Source: Citromicrobium sp.
GTDB taxonomy: Bacteria > Pseudomonadota > Alphaproteobacteria > Sphingomonadales > Sphingomonadaceae
Direction of reading: 5' to 3'
Assembly: GCA_002712945.1 (NCBI GenBank)
Contig: PAVA01000032.1
Span: forward strand, 1 to 11,852
DNA: 11,852 bases
Under the pieces are notes generated by a model, which worked only from the letters and a program-made list of their open reading frames with translations, had not been told where the DNA came from and made no database searches. The translations under genes and the position numbers were made by a program. Shown piece after piece: positions 7,090 to 11,852 of this stretch (positions within the stretch are counted from its first letter, which is position 1; each line of letters opens with the position of its first letter).

Positions 7090-8576
7090 TGTGGCGAGAC
7101 CATGGGGCCGATGTACTCGGTGCTGACCACCACGTTGTCGATGTAAAGGGTCATCTCAGCCGGCGCCGGTGCGACACCGCCGTGGTAGACGTTGAACCAG
7201 GCGTTCTCTACGCGCAGCTCCGGCGTGTCCCGAAAGCGCATCCCATCGCGATCCAGCACCAGTTTCCCGTCGATCCAGGCGCGCAGCGCACCATCGGACT
7301 TGCCGGGCGTGTTGAGTCGCACCTGCTGCTCAATGCTGTACCAGCGATTGTTCTGCAGCCAGCCCGTGGGGCCGAGGCCCCAGCCCTGGTTTTCGCTGTC
7401 GGCGCCCCGGATATCCGGGTGATACAGGTAGGAGCCGATGGCAACGTGGCCGTCAAAGACCGGCGACCCGCCGCTGCGGAAGAAAGCCCCGCGCGCTGAC
7501 CAGCCATTGAATCCATCGGACTTTCGAAGGCCCCAGCCGGCCCGGTTATAAGTACCCGCAAAGCCCGGCAACTTGCCGCCGTCGCGGGTAGGCTTCCAGT
7601 TCTCGCCGAAGCGCAGTTAGTAGCGAACGTAGGCCTCTTCCGGCTCCGGCAGCCCGGCCTTCGCGAAGTCGAAGCGCGCATCCAGGGCGAGGTTGCTGCC
7701 CTTGGCAAGCGTCACGCTCAGTGCCTTGCCCAGCCACGGCTGAAAGCCGTTGTCCCACTCATCGCCGATAGTCTCCGCGTTGCTACGCTCATTCACCGTC
7801 GTCCAGCCCCGGTGCCAGGGGTCTTCCTCGAACTGCGCGGTGAAAAGAATCCTCTCATCACCTGGAGGGAAGCGGTCCCAGGGGTAGCGGGCGGCGAGGC
7901 CCTGGCGGGGAGGCCCGGAACTCAGCCAGGGAGGCGCGAGCTGAAAGACGCCCAGCTGAGACGAGCCCTGCCACACCTTGGCGACGCGCAGCCGCAGGGT
8001 AGCGCCGGTAACGGCAGCGAGGTCGACGTCGTCGAGCGGGAAGACCAGGACGGCGGCATTGCCGCCGCCGGCTTGTACCGTCGTCTGCCCACCCAGCGAT
8101 TTTCGGGTGGTGCAGTTCAGCGTCGTGTCCGCCTCGGGCTCGATCCGTTGCCGCTGGCCTCCCGCCAGTGCCAGTTCCAGCACCGGGCGCGTGCCGGGCT
8201 CGGCGCTCTCACGACTGTAAAGGCGGGCGCCGGGGCCACTGCCACCCGGGAGTTGCCGGATCAGGATGGCGCCCGGCAGTCCGAGGCCCGTTGACCACTC
8301 CTGCACCAGCGGCGACAGGTCAAAGGCCAGCTCTTTCGTCTGTGGCGAGGAAGTGATCCCCGCTGCTGCATAAGCCTGCTCACCTTGCAGGGCACCGCCA
8401 GCATCACGCCAGTCACCGCCGGGCGATCGCCAGGCGGCACCCGCCGCGCTGAAATGAAACTGGCAGGTCATGCCCGCCGGACCGTCTGTCAGCGGGGGTT
8501 GCGCCCCGGCGGGCGCGGTCCCCAGCGCGACCAGCGCGGCCGCCAGGTAAGATGCTCTTGCAAAACGGCCGATCAT
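7086..8576 (-). pseudogene. Exported polysaccharide-lyase-14-like protein interrupted by an in-frame TAA
   Basis: One frame of 496 codons plus the final stop reads through this gene except for TAA at codon 320 (7617-7619). A signal peptide (ASYLAAALVALGTAPAGA, cut near residue 25) is followed by two DNRLRE-like carbohydrate-binding modules. The first is at about 37-140 (LSPLVQEW, ILIRQLPGG, LYSRESAEPGTRPVLEL); the second at about 146-215 (TLRLRVAKVW). The lyase-like domain starts near 225. It continues after the stop with LRFGENW, GGKLPGFAGTYNRAGWG, GFNGWSARG, RWYSIEQQVRLNTPG, LRAWIDGKLV and LYIDNVVVSTEYIGP. The stop sits inside a conserved block (YVRY-stop-LRFGENW), where relatives usually have an aromatic residue, so one base change explains it. 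The GGGAGG site (8586-8591) is 9 bases before ATG, which overlaps the hydrolase stop (8573-8576). As written, only the binding half would be made. Confidence 0.85.
7617..7619 (-). other. Premature TAA codon within the lyase reading frame
   Basis: On the minus strand the codons run TAC GTT CGC TAC TAA CTG CGC TTC GGC GAG AAC. The frame before and after is the same (8576 and the downstream codons differ by a multiple of three), and family similarity continues on both sides. This is therefore a substitution, not an indel. No special recoding context is visible. A sequencing error, a recent loss of function, or a low level of readthrough are all possible. Confidence 0.9.
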
Positions 8577-10414
8577 CTTTCTGCACCTCCCATTGCCTGC
8601 AGGAACTCGCAGGACAGCGCCTCCACTCTAGCGCGCACGGGAGGCTGTGAGAAAGTGTGATCCGCCGCCGGCAGGCGTTCGGTCCGCACGTTGCGGCGCT
8701 CGAATGCCCGAGCCAGCGCACGATCCCGACCCAGGGCCTGTTCGAATTCCTGTGCGGTGAAGTCTCGCCCGCTCAGGACGAGCAGCAAAGGTACAGCGAG
8801 ACGGTCGGCCGCATCCGCTACGTTTGCGACGAGGTCCGGCCCCATCTCCCCCGCGGAACCTGCGCGCGCCCCCGAATCATCCGGCTGTTGGGCACTGGCC
8901 TTGTCGCGACCCTTTGCCCCCCCGCCCTGCCCGACCGCAGCGAAAAGCGTCTGGCCGAACTCTTTCAGGCTTGACCCGGGCTTCAGTCGCCCAGCCACCA
9001 GCTTCCGCCAGAAATCGCCACTGGTGAGACGCCGCAGGTAATAGCTCTTCACTCGAACCCGGGCGGCGTTGCCCGGACTGTAGACCCAGGGGTTGGCCAC
9101 CACGAGGCCGGCGACCCGCTCATCGCCCGGCGCATAGGCAAGGACAGCGGTCGCTGCATCGCACAGACCCCAGAGAACGACCCTGCACACACGGGGACAT
9201 TCGCGCTGCAACGCGCTGACTGCGCTGTCGATATCCGGCGCAATCGTCAGGAAACCGCCAAGCTCCCCTTCCGCATCTCCCATGCCGCGATAGTCGAAAC
9301 GCAGCGCTGGTACGCCCGCTTCGGCAAGGGCGGAAGCCAACCGGAAAAACTGGCGATGGCTGCCCACCCGGTATTGCGGCCCGCCCACGGCAATGACTAC
9401 CCCGATATCCGAATCGGCGCTCACACCCGCCTCATGGAGCATACCGACGAGGTGGTCGCCGCCACAGTCCCAGGACACGGCGCGCAACGCACCGTCACGA
9501 CTGCAACGGCTAATGGATAGGCGACGCGGCTCAACCACCGTGGCCGCGCTCGGTGAAGGGGCGATGCGGCGTACCTCCTCGACGCTCCGGGCTAACAGCG
9601 GGTCCGCAAAACCGAGTTCCTGCGTTGCCCAGAAGCTCTCACCGCCCACGCACGCGGCTTGAACGTTGATACCTTGTGACGCCCAATCCTCCACCTGTTT
9701 ACGGGAGGCTGCCCCAAGGCCGCGTTCGCTGTCGGGGAGGACTTCCAGCAGCGCAACCGCCGTGCTGGAGGGGAGAGACTGCCCGAGTTGCGCACCACAG
9801 ATACCCCGGTACAGCGCCGCCGAAAGGTGATAACCGGCGATGTCTACGCCGCCTCCGGCGTCGAGCTCAGCGCGGAGCGTGGCTGAGGAAGCCTTGTCGC
9901 CCGCGAGCATGGCGCCCGCCGCGGCGAGACGCAGAAACTGCGCCATTTGTTGCCGACCAGATTGCAGCGGCTGCCAGAGCAGCAGGCCGGCCAGGGGCTT
10001 TTCCACGAGCGCAGCGACCTCCACGGCCAGCAGGCATCCTAAGCGAAGCCCCCAGAGCACTACCTTGCTGTAGCCCGCTGCCCGCACTTCCGCGACGAGG
10101 TGCAGGATCTCTTCGCGCCAGGCCGCCCAGCTCGCCTCGGCGAGTTCTGCCGGGCTGTCGCCCGTGCCCGCCAAATCAGGAACGACAACCGCATAACCAT
10201 TTGCGGCGAACGCGCGCGCCTGGCGGGCGACCATGTGCCGGGACCGGTTCATTTCCTCGGCAAAGGCGGGGCAATGGATAATGCAGGCGGAATTCCTGTG
10301 ACTTGCGGTTGGCCACCAGCACGCGAGGGGGATCTCACCGTGAGGGCCGGCAAAGAAGCCCAGCTCTGCGTCGACCCCGGCCGGATCAGAGACTGCTGAC
10401 GCAGGCCCGTCCAT
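8573..10414 (-). CDS. Fused exosortase A-associated hydrolases (type 2 + type 1)
   Basis: This 613-residue protein has two alpha/beta-hydrolase domains that are normally separate genes. Domain one (about 15-280) matches the XrtA-associated hydrolase 2 type: HCPAFAEEMNRSRHM (47-61), VVVPDLAGTGDS (76-87), LWGLRLGCLLA (120-130) and LLLWQPLQSGRQQMAQFLRL (144-163). Its nucleophile elbow has Arg124 where a serine would sit. Domain two (about 312-610) matches hydrolase 1: DCGGDHLVGMLHEAG (316-330), VGGPQYRVGSHRQF (343-356), RFDYRGMGDAEGE (372-384), LWGLCDAATA (414-423) with Cys418 at the elbow, then SGRDFTAQEF (548-557) and ADHTFSQPP (584-592) giving Asp and His. The linker is at about 283-312. The pair is known from loci with an ACP and an acyl-CoA ligase and is thought to act on an acyl intermediate; the exact reaction is unknown. 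The ACP gene is 19 bases upstream, and the lyase start overlaps by ATGA. Confidence 0.92.
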   Translation of the reverse strand: MDGPASAVSDPAGVDAELGFFAGPHGEIPLACWWPTASHRNSACIIHCPAFAEEMNRSRHMVARQARAFAANGYAVVVPDLAGTGDSPAELAEASWAAWREEILHLVAEVRAAGYSKVVLWGLRLGCLLAVEVAALVEKPLAGLLLWQPLQSGRQQMAQFLRLAAAGAMLAGDKASSATLRAELDAGGGVDIAGYHLSAALYRGICGAQLGQSLPSSTAVALLEVLPDSERGLGAASRKQVEDWASQGINVQAACVGGESFWATQELGFADPLLARSVEEVRRIAPSPSAATVVEPRRLSISRCSRDGALRAVSWDCGGDHLVGMLHEAGVSADSDIGVVIAVGGPQYRVGSHRQFFRLASALAEAGVPALRFDYRGMGDAEGELGGFLTIAPDIDSAVSALQRECPRVCRVVLWGLCDAATAVLAYAPGDERVAGLVVANPWVYSPGNAARVRVKSYYLRRLTSGDFWRKLVAGRLKPGSSLKEFGQTLFAAVGQGGGAKGRDKASAQQPDDSGARAGSAGEMGPDLVANVADAADRLAVPLLLVLSGRDFTAQEFEQALGRDRALARAFERRNVRTERLPAADHTFSQPPVRARVEALSCEFLQAMGGAER

Positions 10415-10433
10415 CGTTATGGCTGCGCCGAGG

Positions 10434-10679
10434 TCAGAGCTGGCCGGCGAGGAAGGCGTGCAGCGAGCCGATCGTCTCGAAGACTTCTGCCGTTACCTCG
10501 TCGTCGTCGACCACAATACCGTACTCGTCCTCGAAAGCAGTGATAATCGACACAACCGCCATGGAATCGAACTCCGGCATGGCACCGAGGAGTTCACTGC
10601 TCGCATCGAGTTTCGCAGTACGATCACCGAGGGACAGCACGTCGCCGACCACTCGTGTCACGTCATCTATCGTCAACAT
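10434..10679 (-). CDS. Acyl carrier protein
   Basis: This 81-residue acidic protein has the acyl-carrier fold. Helix one is near IDDVTRVVGDVLSL, the attachment site is EFDSMAVVSIITAFEDEYG (36-54) with Ser39 as the phosphopantetheine-bearing serine in the DSM motif, and helix three is near IGSLHAFL. It carries an acyl group as a thioester for a partner enzyme in the cytoplasm. The sequence is not that of the housekeeping fatty-acid ACP as I know it (DSL rather than DSM). An ACP next to the XrtA hydrolase pair is a known gene arrangement, which supports a dedicated role. The AAAGGA site (10688-10693) is 8 bases before the ATG. The next gene begins 19 bases past its stop. Confidence 0.93.
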   Translation of the reverse strand: MLTIDDVTRVVGDVLSLGDRTAKLDASSELLGAMPEFDSMAVVSIITAFEDEYGIVVDDDEVTAEVFETIGSLHAFLAGQL

Positions 10680-10748
10680 AACCAGCGTCCTTTGAACAGT
10701 CAGAAAAAGCCGGGGCAGATCCTTGAAGCGGGCATACCTGGGGCTGCT
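10680..10748. other. Short gap between the dehydrogenase and ACP genes
   Basis: These 69 bases hold the ACP ribosome site (10688-10693). No terminator hairpin with a T-run was seen. The ACP operon might begin here or be a continuation of the dehydrogenase transcript; the sequence does not decide it. Confidence 0.3.
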
Positions 10749-11852
10749 TCACTCCTCGCCCGGCATGGTACCGAGGTACTCGACCAGTGCATCGAGTTCC
10801 GCGTCGGACAGCGCTGCGGCCCAGGGTGGCATCAGGGCGCTCAAGCCGTGAGCAGCACCGCCCTCGGCGATAATGACGCGCACCTTGCCACGCCCCCGCC
10901 GCTCCAGGTACCCCGGCTCGGTGAAATCCGGAAGGGGAACCCCCAGGGCCCGAGCATCCGGGCTGTCGCCGTCCCCCGCCGGCCCATGACAGCGGGCGCA
11001 ATTCGCCTGGTACAGGGATGCGGCCTGATCCTGCGTGACAACCTGGTTGACCGCGGATTCCTGCAGCGATGCAGGCAGGGTGTCGTCAGCCAGGTCCGCG
11101 GGAACCAGTTCCAGGACCTCGCCACTGGGTGTGGACGCCGCACCGAGGGTGGTCACCAGCACCTCGCCGGAAGCGAGCTGGGTAACGGAACTGACACCCC
11201 GCTGGGCGTACTGGTTCGCCCGGGCCAGCAGGGCCACGTCATCCACCCGGTCCGCCCCGGCGGGGAGCGAAAACAGCTTGGATGAATAGTTGTCGGCGAA
11301 CAGGTACTGGCCCTGCAGCTCAACATGCCGGTCGCCGCGATAGACGATGCCGCCGATGACGGCGCGGTCATAGGCCGTGTGCACGTAGGTGAAGACCGGG
11401 CCGGTATACGGCAGGCCCAGGTCCTCCCAGCCACGCTTGCCCGTCTGCTCACGGCCCTCGACCACCGGATAGCCGTAATGGTGGCCCGGCTCGATGCGGT
11501 TGACCTCCTCCCAGACAGTAGAGCCGACATCCCCGGCCCAGAGCTCGCCGGTCTGCGGATCGAAGCTAACGCGATAGGGATTGCGCAGCCCCAGGGCCCA
11601 GTACTCATCGCGCACCCGCGGGTCATCGACGAAGGGGTTGTCCGGGGGCACGCGATAGCCTGCCAGCCTGCCGAAATGGAAAGGTTCGATGGGCAGCCCC
11701 CCGTCCTGTTCACCGGACACGTCGATGCGCAGTATGCCCGCGCGGAACACCTGCGCGGAGGTAGAGCCCTCAGGCGTGCGAACGCCCTCGCCCAGTGCAA
11801 TGTAGAGGTACCCATCGGGCCCGAACACCAGCGAGCCGCCATTGTGGAACCC
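10749..11852 (-). CDS. PQQ-dependent sugar dehydrogenase-like beta-propeller with C-terminal cytochrome c domain, N-terminus beyond window
   Basis: The frame is open to the right edge, beginning GFHNGGSLVFGPDGYLYIAL, so the start and any signal peptide lie outside. The propeller part has the typical soluble-glucose-dehydrogenase/HHIP features: GLRNPYRVSFDPQTGELWAG, DVGSTVWEEVNRIEPGHHYG, AVIGGIVYRGD, and LQGQYLFADNYSSKLFSL. The C-terminal roughly 90 residues are a cytochrome c domain: CARCH (10986-11000) binds haem and ALMPPW supplies the axial methionine. In known relatives the propeller oxidises a sugar or alcohol with PQQ in the periplasm and passes electrons to the haem. Its substrate is unknown. 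Whether it belongs with the ACP operon is uncertain: the genes share a strand and 69 bases separate them, and the functional link is not evident. Confidence 0.88.
   Translation of the reverse strand, partial: GFHNGGSLVFGPDGYLYIALGEGVRTPEGSTSAQVFRAGILRIDVSGEQDGGLPIEPFHFGRLAGYRVPPDNPFVDDPRVRDEYWALGLRNPYRVSFDPQTGELWAGDVGSTVWEEVNRIEPGHHYGYPVVEGREQTGKRGWEDLGLPYTGPVFTYVHTAYDRAVIGGIVYRGDRHVELQGQYLFADNYSSKLFSLPAGADRVDDVALLARANQYAQRGVSSVTQLASGEVLVTTLGAASTPSGEVLELVPADLADDTLPASLQESAVNQVVTQDQAASLYQANCARCHGPAGDGDSPDARALGVPLPDFTEPGYLERRGRGKVRVIIAEGGAAHGLSALMPPWAAALSDAELDALVEYLGTMPGEE

Noticed and set aside
7086..7571. Independent small gene starting with TTG at 7569-7571
   Set aside because: It is the C-terminal part of the lyase reading frame after the TAA; there is no ribosome site and similarity continues upstream of the supposed start.
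7617..7619. Selenocysteine or pyrrolysine recoding of the premature stop
   Set aside because: The codon is TAA, not TGA or TAG, and no recoding element was seen.
8051..8071. Palindromic GGCGGC...GCCGCC stretch as a possible hairpin
   Set aside because: It lies inside the lyase-like gene and is explained by glycine/alanine codons in a GC-rich gene.
10419..11285. Plus-strand open frame of 288 codons
   Set aside because: It is antisense to the ACP and the dehydrogenase, both clearly recognised; high GC makes such shadow frames common.

Overview
The window looks like a chromosomal surface- or exopolysaccharide-related region of a Gram-negative bacterium, most likely a proteobacterium. The reasons are the exosortase A (XrtA)-associated hydrolase domains, Sec-type signal peptides, a c-type cytochrome domain and moderately high GC. 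The genus cannot be read from the sequence. No exosortase, PEP-CTERM protein, glycosyltransferase, RNA gene, CRISPR array or transposase was found inside the window.

Right part (about 3954-11852, minus strand, read right to left): a PQQ/Hedgehog-interacting-type sugar dehydrogenase with a C-terminal cytochrome c domain (cut by the window edge); a small acyl carrier protein; a 613-residue protein that joins the two XrtA-associated alpha/beta hydrolases (type 2, then type 1) in one chain; an exported polysaccharide-lyase-14-like protein with N-terminal carbohydrate-binding-like modules, broken by one in-frame TAA; an exported kelch-type beta-propeller; a NodB-like polysaccharide deacetylase; and a FemAB/BioF2-like GNAT acyltransferase. 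From the hydrolase to the acyltransferase the genes overlap by 4 bases or are separated by only 5, so they are very probably one translationally coupled operon.

Left part (1-3935, visibly richer in A+T): a plus-strand GNAT acetyltransferase with a TTG start, which converges on the operon and diverges from an ATP-grasp ligase of the sugar-transfer-associated type. Beyond that lie a decayed second ATP-grasp gene (internal deletion, frameshift, in-frame TGA) and the N-terminal 306 codons of a MurF-like Mur ligase that runs off the left edge.

Together the genes suggest making and tailoring an extracellular glycan. Inferred roles are: Mur ligase, ATP-grasp, GNAT and FemAB-like enzymes forming amide or ester bonds; the deacetylase removing acyl groups; the lyase cutting the polymer in the periplasm or outside; and ACP plus the fused hydrolases handling an acyl intermediate. 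The most notable points are the hydrolase fusion, the single nonsense codon in the lyase, the decayed ATP-grasp paralogue beside an intact one, and the two kinds of amide-bond-forming ligase side by side.
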